DNA of 64,000 nucleotides from Caenorhabditis elegans (taxonomy: Eukaryota > Nematoda > Chromadorea > Rhabditida > Rhabditidae): positions 4,774,001 to 4,838,000 of the forward strand of contig NC_003281.10 of the NCBI RefSeq assembly GCF_000002985.6, written 5' to 3'. The translations under genes and the position numbers were made by a program. Position 1 is the first letter of the stretch. Every line of letters starts with the position of its first letter. The notes under the pieces were generated by a model. It was not told the DNA's origin. It was given only the letters and a program-made list of their open reading frames with translations, and searched no databases. Shown here in pieces: positions 11,180 through 22,910 of the stretch.

Positions 11180-12080
11180 TTTTGAGTGACGCGTGTGTCG
11201 GAGAGAAACCGATTTCACAAACTAATTTAAGTTATAATTTGTTTATTTCAATCGCTACGTGTGCCGTGTGCCACGTGGCCACGCGTGAGTAGGGGCGGGG
11301 CCTATTTCGCAACCACCGCACACTTTTTTCGCAAGCCTCGCACGTTTTTCCATGATATTGTTGCATTTTTCAAAAGAAAAAACGTGCGAGGCTTGCGAAA
11401 AAAGTGTGCGGTGGCTGCGAATAGGTCCCGCCCCTGCATCCTGTTTTGGGTTCCTTTTTGTTTGTTTTTTTTTCGCGGATGGTTAATTTTGTTTTCGAAG
11501 AATTTCTCGTAAAAAGTTCCTTTACAATTAGTCAAATTTTATTCACTCAATAAACAAGGTTTTTCTTCAAAAAATACAAGGTTTCGCGATGCGCCTATCA
11601 TTTTATCATTTCTTGAGTAAAACAGTCTTTACGCTCGTTGCTCCAAAAAATGTATGTTTCTTAAGGGTTTCCATTAATTTTTTAGAAGTCATTTGAAAAT
11701 GCTAAAAAGTTGGTTTACGTCATTTTAAGTATGTGCTTCTCTTAAGATAATGATGTAATATGGATTATATTCCAATTTAAATCATTCAAATTGATTTTTT
11801 TCATTTAAGAATTCCATTCAATTTCTACATTCTTCGTTGCGTCTTCTAACCTTTGCAAGCATTTTCCATTTTCGCTTGTTTTCGCAGTCCGTATGTTTCC
11901 GTTGCGGTGTTTGCGTATTGGTGAAAACAAATTTTCCCGGTCGTTTGAATGTAGTCGGACGAGCCCTTATTTTAAGCTACGCACTTCTAAAACCACTTAT
12001 TTTAATTGATAATTTCTTTGTCTCACTTCTTTAAATGTTATTTATTAGCTGCGATGTGCAAAGGTTTATTTTTTTTCAGA
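11180..12080. other. Divergent intergenic region upstream of mel-28
   Basis: Lies between the divergent starts of the membrane protein gene and mel-28, and so holds both promoters. Besides the inverted repeat at 11291-11435 I see no exon. Confidence 0.6.
11291..11435. repeat. Long near-perfect hairpin (fold-back element)
   Basis: The left arm 11291-11350 (AGGGGCGGGGCCTATTTCGC...) and right arm 11377-11435 are complementary over about 59 bp with few mismatches, around a short AT-rich loop. The arms are much more GC-rich than the flanks. The open frames on both strands here are products of the palindrome. Confidence 0.88.
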
Positions 12081-15000
12081 ATGGATAATGAAAATTCGTC
12101 CATTTTCAAATCATATCAAGGATACGAGTGTTGGAGGGGAGAAAAGCAAATTATTTTGAAGGATTCAATTGGTATTTCATATTTCTATCGATTCAACATT
12201 ATTCTATTCATTCAGGTCGTCAACTTCCCTACATTGTGAATTTTAAAAAGAATACGTGTCAAATATTCGATATCGAATGGGAACGCGTAACTCACTCGTT
12301 CGTTTTCCCTGAAGGATGTGCTTTGATCGATGCGGACTATTTTCCAACAGAAGGTAAGTTTTTTATTACTATCATATTTTCTTTATTGATTTCAAAATAT
12401 TTTATTTACAGAAGGAAAGCTCGGAATTCTTGTTGGTGTTGAAGATCCTCGTCAGTCGTGCGGTGCCGAGCACTTTGTTCTTGCATTGGCAGTTGATCCG
12501 GATTCACCAGCCATGACAATCACACACTCACTGGAAGTTCCATCGAAAATTACAGTTGTGAAGACGCTTTTTTCGTCTGCCGACATGGCTGATGAAACAC
12601 AGAGAACAGTTTTAAAGCTCTATCATCGACTGATGACGTGGCAGCATATTGTGGCAATTGGTAATAAATCAAATTTGAATGAAAACTTTGCAAATTTACA
12701 TTCCAGGTTGCAAGGAGACACAATGCTACTTAGCTCGTTTAGTTGCTGTTGAGACGCCGTCAAGTCCTGTCATCACAGTTCACAGTGAGAAAAAGTATTT
12801 GATCAACCTAATGAGTAAGTTTCCCGAAGATTAAACAAATTTGATTAGTGTGTTTCAGATGCTTACGTCAGCGGTTCAGTTCTTCAGTACACTTTGGACG
12901 ATGGAGCATATCGTGAATACCCAACCGCCGCCGTGTATATCTCAGCGTTATCGTTGATGCCAAGAAGTCGAACTCTTCTTGTCGGTTTATCGATGGGAGG
13001 CATTCTGGCAGCTTCATTGAATCCTTCAAATCAGATGATGCTTTTGGAATTGAGACACGAACGACTTGTCAGAAAAATTGCTCCATTAGAACCAGAAGAT
13101 GATCCCGACAAATTTGAGTATTTCATCGCCACTGTTGATTGTTCACCTCGTCATCCAATCATGATTCAACTTTGGCGTGGATCTTTCAAAACTCTCGAGG
13201 ATGTTGATGGAGAAGAAAAGTACGACCGTCCATCATTCAGTGTTTGTCTAGAACATAAGATTTTGTTCGGAGAAAGATGGTTGGCTGTGAATCCTATTGT
13301 TACTGAAAGAGATCATATGATGCTCACAAGAAAGCGAGGAACGGAAGATTCGATGCACAATGTTTCTCAGACATTCGGATCAACTTCTAATCGAAACTCT
13401 GTTCTTTTGGCATACGAACGAAAGAAGATGGTGATCGGCACAGAAGACCCGAATGCTGAACCAGAATACATTGTGGAAGCAGCTATTTTTGATATAGATT
13501 CATGGTACTACAAAAGAGTTCCCGGTCGAGTATCTACAGATGGAACTGTTCTCAAGCAATGTGCATTCTTATCAACTATAAAGTCTAACATCCGATCAGA
13601 AGATGTAAATGACATCGGAATTCTTACAAATGAGGCCACTGATGTATCCAGCTTCTCTAGCATGGTTTCAGACGCAGATCAACTGTTTTATCCGTCAGCA
13701 TTAAGCTTCGAAAGGGTTTTTGTTGCCAAGAATACCAGAATTGACTGGATGAAGATCCAGAACATCCAGGACACGGTAAATTTATCGGCATTGAGATTGT
13801 TTTTATTCCGGTTTTTTTTTCAGATTTTGAACAAATGCGCCGTCAAACTGCCTGCTCTCATCAGGAATCCCGAAATGATTTCCAGCGTTGTTATGGCAGC
13901 TGGTTTAGTGAGAAAAAATATTCTGTCTGGATCTCCCAATTCGGTGAGCTTATTTTTTAAAGTTAAATTGATGAAATTGTTTTCAGAGCGCCGCAGAAAT
14001 AAACGAACTTCAATTATCGTCTGATCAAAAGGTTCTTCTCAACGTTATCGTCTACTACGGAAAAATTGAAGAGTTTTGTCAATTGGCATCTCGTCCTGAC
14101 ATTAGTGACACGCTAAAACGGGAATTAGCAGAATGGGCACTTCACGAAGCTGTTGACTACAAGAGAACTATTTCTGACAAGATGGTTTCACTCTTCCAGG
14201 GAAGATCACTTGCTCTCTCTCCACTAGCAGAAGAATCTATTGCACAGGGAATCAAGCTTTTCCGAGTTGTTTACGAATATCTGAAAGCCTGTTCAAAAGC
14301 GTTAAAAGATGATCGACTTCGCAATTTGGCCCATTCTGTGATATGTATGAGAAACCATACGAAACTTACCAGCCAATTCATCAATTTTGCCATCATTCCT
14401 GTAGACCCGATCAGACAGCAAAGAATGAAGGATTTACATTCAAAGAGAAAAAATATGGCGAGAAAGAACTCGTGAGTTTAGAAAAATCCTTTTTAAGAAA
14501 AAGTTATACGATTAAATTATTCAGATCATCTCTACCCGTTCAATCAGTCGTTCGAAAAATGAATCGTCAAGCTCCAAATGCTCAATTCTGGAACGATATT
14601 CCACATGACGAATGGTATCCGCCAACACCTCTCGATTTGCTGGAATGCCTGCTGAATGTTTCGATTTCTGAGAGTATTAAACGAGAACTCGTTGTCCAAT
14701 ATGTCATTGATTGGATTTCCACATCTCCTGAAGATTCTGAACACAGCGAAAAACAATTGGCACTTGAAACTATCAAAATCATGACAAATCAAATGCTTAA
14801 CGTTAACTTGGAGAAAATTTATTACATTCTGGACCAAGGAAAGAAGGCTTTAACAAGCAGCAAGACATCGGATGATATGAGAGCACTTGGAGAGAAAGTA
14901 TTCTCAATGAAAGATGACGAGATTAGTTATGAGAAATTGTGGGGAAAAGATGCTCCGATGACAGTGACAATCGGAAAACACGATTTACAGCGATTTGAAC

Positions 15001-18000
15001 AACGAATGAAAATGCAAATGGAAGGTGGAAAAGTTAGATGTGAGATAGATTTTCAGTCTCATTTCCAATTAATTTTTTTTAATTTCCAGTGCCAGTTCTC
15101 GATCCGGAATCTGAGATTCTCTACCAAATGTTTCTCTTTGAAAACGAAAAGTTTGAAGCAATGTCATCAGAAGCGATTAGTTCCAACAAATTGCTATCGG
15201 CTTTCCTGCCAGGAATGATCAAGAAGGATGGAAGAGGTCGTCAGAAGACTGCGAAAGAACAGGAAATCGAAATTTCAGTTAAGAAAATGTTTGAGAGAAA
15301 GGTGCAAAACGACGACGAAGATATGCCTGAAGTTTTCGCTTCTGTCAATGACAAAACAGAAAGAAAGCGGAAATCAAGTCAGTTTGGTGAAGACGATGAG
15401 AGTAGTGTTTCGTCATCACAATATGTGCCACCTGTAAGATTATTGCAGTTAAATAGTACAAACCAAGATTCTGAAATTTACAGACCGCGAAGAGAATTCA
15501 ACAGTGGAAGAGTGCCGTCGAATCTGTTGCCAACAATTCGAGTATCAACAGTATCACAAGTCCGGATTCTCACCAAAATGCAGAAATCAATATGATGATT
15601 GCAACACCGGCACGGTATTACAAGCGACATAATGAGGAGGAAAATGTTCAAGATGGATTTCTATCGCCCGCTGGAAACAGACCGCCGCCAGTCTCTGCTC
15701 ACAACAGTATTCTGAAAACAGCTAAAGGTGGCCAATCGGCTAGTCGAGGCCGTATCCGATTCCGTGCTGACGTTCCAAGAGGTGCTGACGAGAGTATTGA
15801 AGACAATGGTCGGAAAGGCCTTGCATTGAACTTTGCAATTCTTGAAGATGAAGAAGAGGAAACCATGACTATTAGAAAATCACGGTCTATGGGAAAACAT
15901 GACGAGGAGAAGGATTCAGAGAAAAATGTAGTGGATGAGATGGAAGAAGTAAAAGATCAAGAACAAGAAAACGATGAATGCATTGAAAGTGAGAAAACTT
16001 TCGAAAACCAAGACGATTTCGAGGTTCTCGAAGATACATCTGCTCCAGAAGCTGCAAATACAGAAAATGGTTCGGAAACTCCTCCCATGGAAGATACGTT
16101 TGAAGTACGAGATGATGACGTCATGCCACCAACCGATGAGACATATTTGAGTCATTTACAAACCGATAAAACGGGTATTCTTGAGGAGGAAGGTGAAGAT
16201 GAAGATATATGGGATGGAGTTCAAAGATCTTTCGAGGTTCAAATGGATGAGGATTGTGAAGCTGTACCAACGATTGATGTAGCCGATGATTTGGAGAGTA
16301 AATCTGAAGAAGTGAATGAAGAAGAGGTAGTTGAATCTGAAGAAGTTCAGCAAGATGCGAAAGAACCTGAAAAAACTGAAAAACGACAGGAAGAGCCAGA
16401 ACCTGAAGTTATGCAGCCAGTGATTCCGGAAGAGCCTCAAAACGAATCTCTCGAATCGTCTATTAAACTGCAGGAAGAGTTACAGGAAGAGCCTGACATA
16501 GTTCCGACAGGTGATGAAGATACCGCGGATAAAGTTCAAGAACAAGCTGTTGAGGAAGATAGACCACCATCTGTAAGATACCATAAAATAAAATTTGAGG
16601 AAAAACGGCAATAATTGTATATTTCAGAGAAACACTCGCTCATCATCTGTCCAGAAGTCTACTTCACAAGTGGAAGACCGGGATCCGAAAGAACTTGTCG
16701 AGGAAGAAAGACCTCCATCTGTCAGTTTCGTCATCAATTTGACAGACAGAAATAAAATTTATGTTTTCAGAGAAACACTCGTTCTGCGTCTGTTCAAAAA
16801 TCATCTAACCAAGAGAAAACTTCGGAATCAGGAGAAGTCACGGAAGAAGATAGACCACCATCCGTGAGTTGTTTTTAAAATTTGAAATTTATATGTGTAT
16901 TTTTCTAGAGAAATACGCGGTCGGCATCTGTTCAAAAATCTTCATCAAAGGTAAAAGACCAGAAGCCAGAGGAACTCATCGAGGAAGATAGACCTCCATC
17001 AGTAAGTCTCTCGTGATTTCTTTAAAAATTTAGTTCAATATTTCCAGAGAAATACTCGATCCGCATCAGCCCAGAAGACAGTGGCAGCAAATAAATCTGT
17101 TTTGGAGTCTGAAATTCCAAGTCGTTCAGCGTCACGAAGAACTCGCTCCACATCGCTTAGGAATGATACTGTTGCCGAACCAGATGAGACGTCGGTTGCG
17201 ATGACAACTCGGCGTCGGACTCGGGCAACTTCTGAGGTTGTTAGCAAGCAGTCGTCTGAAGATGATGGAAGATCGACACCAAAAACCGGAAGAACTCCCA
17301 CGAAAAAGGCTGCAGCTAGTACATCTTCTAGTAGAGCTGGAAGTGTAACTGTACGTTGTTTAATCGTTTAATCATACAACTATTCGAACATTTTCAGCGC
17401 GGTAAAAAATCGATCATCCAAAAGATGCCATCCCCGCTAGAGGTTACAATGGAAGTTCAAGAAGAAGAAGAAGAAGAAGCGGAGGAGGAACGGCCTGCAT
17501 CAAGAAGCACTCGCTCTGCATCTGTCAAAAATACAACTGTTGACCCATCGTCATCTGCACTTGCTTCTACCAAACGTACAACTTCTAGAAAGAGGGGCAA
17601 TTCGGAAACGATCGACTTTAATCAGGACGACAAATCGGCACCGACGACGCCAAAAAGAGGAAGACCCGCCAAAAAGGATGCAGGATCTCCTAAAGTTGGA
17701 AGTAAAGCTGTAAGCATTTTTAATTATTTTTTTGAATTAAAAATGTTGTATTCATAAATTGTAAATTGATTTGTTTTCGTTTCAGCGTGGCACCAAGCCT
17801 AAATCGATATTCGAAAATCAAGAAGATGAAGAAGATCGTTCATCCTCTCCAGATATCGAACAACCAGCCACACCTACACGGTCTTCCAAACGAACGGCTA
17901 GATCCAGAGCAAATTCCGAATCGATCGATGATGATAGCAAGCAGAAGACCCCAAAAAAGAAAAATGCCGCGGTTAATGAAGCTGGTACCAGTAAACAGTC

Positions 18001-18284
18001 TAGAAGTGTGACGGTATGATCCCAAAACATAATTTTTTTTCAAAATTATTATTTTCAGAGATCTCGAGCATCATCTATTGATGTACAACAAGAGGTGGAA
18101 GAGCCAACCACTCCAAAACGCGGAAGAGGAAGACCGCCCAAAACCGTTCTGGAAAATATTGAAGAGGGTGAAGAAGAGAGAAAAGAAACGGCTGCGGTAA
18201 TATTTTCAGCAATACGATTTCTCAAACGAGGTGTTTTATTTTCAGACTCCTCTACTGCGTTCAGCTCGCCGTGCTAAACAATAG
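12081..18284 (+). CDS. mel-28: MEL-28, ELYS-type nucleoporin
   Basis: Eighteen exons: 12081-12171, 12216-12353, 12412-12660, 12707-12814, 12859-13775, 13824-13943, 13987-14471, 14525-15039, 15090-15433, 15484-16572, 16628-16720, 16771-16863, 16909-17001, 17048-17350, 17398-17709, 17786-18013, 18059-18196 and 18246-18284. They total 5355 nt (1784 aa), the MEL-28 length I remember (C38D4.3). The protein binds chromatin and seeds nuclear pore complexes after mitosis; it also acts at kinetochores. Residues 1 to about 490 are the beta-propeller region, followed by a helical region, then a long acidic disordered tail with two AT-hooks: KRGRP at 1632-1636 and KRGRGRPPK at 1746-1754. Three consecutive 93-bp exons encode 31-residue repeats (RNTRSxSVQKS ... 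RPPS). TTTTTTTTCAG one base before the ATG is a trans-splice acceptor. Confidence 0.95.
16628..17001 (+). repeat. mel-28: Tandemly duplicated 93-bp exons in mel-28
   Basis: Exons 16628-16720, 16771-16863 and 16909-17001 are each 93 bp, phase 0-0, and start RNTRSSSVQKS or RNTRSASVQKS and end ERPPS or DRPPS. The exon before ends DRPPS and the exon after starts RNTRSASAQK, so the unit boundary is the intron itself. Confidence 0.92.
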
Positions 18285-19105
18285 AGGTCGAACACAGCTC
18301 AAATTTTAACTATTTGTCCTTATTTATTTTATTATTTGAAATTCTTCAACTGACACATGTGAAATAAGTTCCAATAAAATTGTTTGGCATTAACATTGAA
18401 TTGGAAATAAAGCAATAAAGGTGCATAGAACGGAGAGTTCAGGATGGCGTTATAGTTTTTAAATTTCAAGCAACAAATTCGATAATTTAATTTTAACTGG
18501 AAAATGTGAACGATTGTTCCTAGCATGCGAAACAGGTGTTTATACCACATTTAAAAAATTTCCAAAACGAAGCTCTGCAGAATTTTTTCTAATTTCTCGT
18601 GGTAATGATGAATTATTATTTAATTTTGTTTTTTAATGCACCAATAAAACGTTTTTTCGTGTAGAAAAAAGACGGCATTGTTAAATATATTCTTCACTGC
18701 AAAAATCCAATTTTATAAAAACTAATTTAAATCTTTCGAAAGGTTACTGTAACAGTCATTTGCGTGTGCATTTCTACGCAATATGTGGCGCCAAAAGGCT
18801 TGTCCTAAAATTCGGCTACCCATTCTAAATAAAATGATTCTTCGCAGTTGTTCTCTGTTAACAGCTTGTTTTTTTTATGTTTTGATGATATTTTCATGTT
18901 AAAATAATAATTTTAACGTTGTTCATAGACGTTAGCATGTAAGGACGATCTTGACGTATTGTAAACATCTGTAAAATTAGTTATCCGTGCATCAGACTGG
19001 GTCTGAGTCTTTTTTACAATTTACTGTAACATTTTTGTATCTTTTTCACGTTAATACTTGATCAAATTGTAAAATGTTCTCTCAGAAGTGACATTCACTT
19101 GGCAA
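18285..19105. other. Intergenic between mel-28 and mip-1
   Basis: 820 bp, AT-rich, with the mel-28 3' UTR and the mip-1 upstream region. TTCTCTCAG ends near 19085, about 20 bases before the mip-1 ATG, and is a likely trans-splice acceptor. No exon was recognised. Confidence 0.55.
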
Positions 19106-21280
19106 ATGACGGAAGCTGACGATCCCAAGAAGAAAATACGCGCGCGCATCGAGCGCGACGTGTACAGTGTTCTGCTATCATTCCAGGAAGGAGCGACCCC
19201 AAATCAAGTAGAAAGGAGAATGGAGTTTGTGTTTCGCGGCATTATTTCTCAAATTTAATGTATTAACTATTTAGCGACACGCTTGGCTACACATATGTTG
19301 GAAAATATGTACAGGCTGGTGTGAGAGATATGGCTCAACTTCTGCGAGAGCACAAAGATGTACGACAAAATTTATCCGGAGTTTTCAGTGTTGTGTGAGA
19401 AATATATATTGCTCTTATTCGAGTCAAAACTCAATACATTCGTTTTCAGCGCAAATGAGGACAATCAAGACCTAATCAATCTGATCTCAAAGCAGAAGAA
19501 AAAAAAGAAAGGTGGAAAAGGTGCAAAGCCCATTCGTGCAGCTACGTCTATGGGATTCCATAATAAAAGTGGATTCGGATATGCAGCTCACTTGCGCTCA
19601 CCGAAACCCTCATTTATGTATCCAGCTTCATCTGCCAGAGCGAACCCGGCAAAGGTTCAAATTGAAAAAAAAAAACTATGTTCAAGATTAACATAATAAT
19701 ATTGCAGCCACAAGCAACTGGGTATCGCAATACCGTTCGACACCCACCTGTCCGCCCTTCCACTGCAACTGGTCACTCTAGTTTCGCAAATAGATCAGCT
19801 TATTCACATCATACAACGAGAAGCACCACTGTTGGTCCGGTCAAAATTGCTCCTAGTGCGACTGCTCAGCGTCCTCTTTTACGTCAACCTGTAACCGTTG
19901 TTCAAAGACTGTCGTCTACAGTGGCTGTTCCAGTTTTGCAACCCGGGATTGACTCGAAGTGTATGCCTTCGATCGTTGATTTTTCGAACAACGTTAAGCG
20001 CATGATGCTTCTGGAATATCCTGCTGATGTCCATGTAAATTTTTTTCAACATTTGCAAATTGCAACTGATTTTTCATATTACAGCTCTCTGAATTGACCG
20101 AAATCTACGATAAGCATTTCGATGTATCAATTGATCCACTCCAGTTGTTTAGCAAGAGCTGGATGATGTTCGTGAAGACTTCATTCAAAGAATGGCTGCA
20201 ACTCGGAACAGACGGTCGAGTTGAAGTGAAGGAACCCTGGTTCACAAATTTTGGAGCTGCGTTAAAGAAATCAATGCCACCTGCTCCTGAAAAGAAGAAA
20301 CCAACGACACTGCATGAGCCCACTTCAAGTGTCGCATCATCGAGCTTACCGATTTCACAAGGATTTCGGTATCAAATACCAGTTGTTCGTCCGATAGTGT
20401 CTGTCGCAGAAAGTATGAAAGGTATTTACATTTGAAAATAATTAGTAGATTGTAATATTTTATTTTAGGACTCACAGTGAGTGCCCGTAGCGTAATGGGA
20501 ACTCCAAAAGATCTTCCTGGTGTGTCTAACCCGATTAAAAACACAGCTCGGGGAAGTAATAAGCCTCGAAATGGTAAATCCAGAAGTTTCCATTAAAAAA
20601 AACTAATAATTTTTATTCATCAGATCTGGCATCTTCGAAAGCGAGTAAGGATCTTGTTGTTCCTGTGATGAAAACTACGTGTATCAAATCACTTGAAGAT
20701 ACTTCTACCAGTAGTTCGAATCCTTCAACATTGCAATTATCTACTGCCTCTACCTCTGCAACAGATCAGAAACTGCCAAAAATGAGCTTTGGAAGACAGA
20801 TAGAAAAAGGATCGTCGATTCCAGGGAGACATATATCTCTTGCTCTCACGGAAATTAAAAACCAAAAAGTTATTGTGAGTAATTTTCTTGCTAGATTCCA
20901 TTAATTATAATATACCAAGTGCGGTATCGTTCCGTTTTCGGATCAAGACTAGCTTTTTGTTGTTTTATTGCTAAAATACTGCAATTTTTATGTTCATTAA
21001 AACAAAAACAATATTTTTAACTATGCTAGAAAATACCATGCCGACTGTGATGAATAAGCTAAATGAATTTCAGGCGGCTTCTATTGTTGGAAAGAGTGCC
21101 AAAACTTCTACAAAAGTGCCATCCACGACTAGAAGTGTAGTTCTCCCACCAATGTCAAAAGGACCAGGATTGGCACGTTCTCGTAACTTTTCACCACAAC
21201 AATCGACTACATCTTCAATTGATAATGAGTGTCTAGAAGCTATCAATGCTGCGTTGCCGTCGGATAAGGATAGTTGGTGA
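19106..21280 (+). CDS. mip-1: LOTUS-domain germ-granule scaffold MIP-1/EGGD-1
   Basis: Eight exons, 19106-19224, 19275-19394, 19450-19654, 19708-20034, 20085-20421, 20469-20573, 20624-20874 and 21074-21280, encode 556 aa. The position right after mel-28 and the LOTUS signature identify C38D4.4 (mip-1, also eggd-1), known to recruit Vasa-type helicase GLH-1 and anchor P granules at the nuclear pore. LOTUS 1 spans about residues 10-95 (DVYSVLLSFQEGATPNQVE, TLGYTYVGKYVQAGVRDM). A Lys-rich segment follows (KQKKKKKGGKG). LOTUS 2 spans about 232-305 (MPSIVDFSNNVKRMM, LSELTEIYDKHFDV). The remainder is Ser/Thr/Pro-rich disorder. The second exon donor must be at 19395 (GTGAGA): the earlier GTACGA would force a stop. 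The symbol is from memory; domain content is visible. Confidence 0.88.
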
Positions 21281-22910
21281 TCGAAATTTTACGTGCTTTA
21301 AAATATCCTGTTTATGTGTTTTTGTAAAATTATTTTTTAATTAGTTTTAATAGTAACATTGTTTTTTTTATATTTTGGATGCGAGTCATTCACGAATTTT
21401 ACTATAAATTTTTTTTCCGGTGCATTCTATTCTTGTTTCGCATAATTAAGAAAAATGTGTTCTGAAACATGAAAAAATATTTGTTAGCTTAAATAGCGTG
21501 ACCCCTTTAGATGCAAAATTGTAGAGTAGCTGTGAGAGCTCTTCCGACGGGCCACTCAAATAATTGAAAGCGAAATGCAGTTTCTCTTTTTCTCTTCCCC
21601 AATGCATTCAGTTTCCTATTTCTCTGCCATGTCAAGATTGGCATCAAACGATGTTCGAATATGGGGGAAAACTGGGGCGGTCGGCTTGTGCACACAGACA
21701 GACCCATAAAACATGAATTTATTATTCTACGCGCACGCAAAACGTGGCACTATAGAGACTAAGAAACTGCAGGAAATTCGTTTTGAAGATGAGATAACAT
21801 CAACGAACGGTGTAAAACATAGAGACAAAAAGTGCTCTGGATAACGACGCGCTATATAAGATTGACCCTTAAGGGTAAAAGAATTCTTATCCAAAAATGT
21901 TCTCCAATATTGATTTTTAAGAGAATATTATATTTCTATGCTGTCTAGTGAATAGTTTTTCAATTTGGCACATTATTTAGTAAAATATGTTGAAATAATG
22001 AAACTATTTATTAAAACAAATTTTTGAAGTCTAAAAAGAGCCTTTTCACTAGCTAAACCAGTAAATACCTCTAGTCACGGCACTATCAGGTTTGTACAAT
22101 GACTGTATTTCTTTAAATCGATTGTCGTCTGTTCGTGTGTCTGTATCTCCAATATTTAGCCCCAAGACACTGTCTCTAACCTCCCGAATGAGTGAGAGAA
22201 CACACGGCGAGTTTTTTCTGTATCACTGTCTGCGTATCTTACTCTTCCATTCTGTGTTCTCTTTTCTCCAGTCGGGACAAGGGAAATACGACGGCCGGAT
22301 GAGTCATCCCGTGTGTGCCTCCTTGTGATGGTTTTTTTGGTGCTTTTCTGTTGGAATTGTACAAAATTTTAAATTAAAACTGATTTATAAATAATTTCAG
22401 CTAATTTTGAAATTGGACAGCTGAAATGAAACAAAAAATCGGAAATTTTGCTTATCAATTCCGTTGGTTGATTAAAATATGTTTCATTTTAAAAATATTT
22501 CGTAAGATATTCTTATGGGTATAAAGTTACGAAATGTTCAGAAAGTCACGGAAATTCGAGAGAATCGATTCAAGTGGAAAGAAATGTATCAAGTTTCTTA
22601 GATATTTAGAATACTTAATTGTTGTCTTCTTCTCTTTTCGAACATTATTTAATTATCTTAACAACCTAATTATAATTTTTGTTTTCCCATTTCCGGATCA
22701 ATCTGCTTTATTAAATATTTCGGTTTTGTTCTATAAACACTGTAAAAACAAAGTCAATGGTCACATGATCTTTCTCTTCTTTTCCTCTCCTTACCATGCT
22801 CTCCCTCTCCGAATATTTTAGCAATTCGTCCTTTTTGCAGTTCGTTATCATTCTCTTCAATGCCTCTCCGGTGGTGTTAAAAGTGATTTATTATCGATTT
22901 TGTTCGTCGG
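21281..22910. other. Intergenic, probable tag-325 promoter region
   Basis: 1.6 kb between two plus-strand genes. It shows only AT-rich sequence with CT-rich patches near 22180-22300 and 22790-22870. No ORF with proper splice signals was found. Confidence 0.55.

Noticed and set aside
11261-11535. Overlapping open frames on both strands
   Set aside because: They are mirror translations of the palindrome at 11291-11435 and have no splice or start context.
15916-16440. Minus-strand frames rich in Phe and Ile within mel-28
   Set aside because: Antisense of the Glu-rich MEL-28 tail (GAA read backwards gives TTC).
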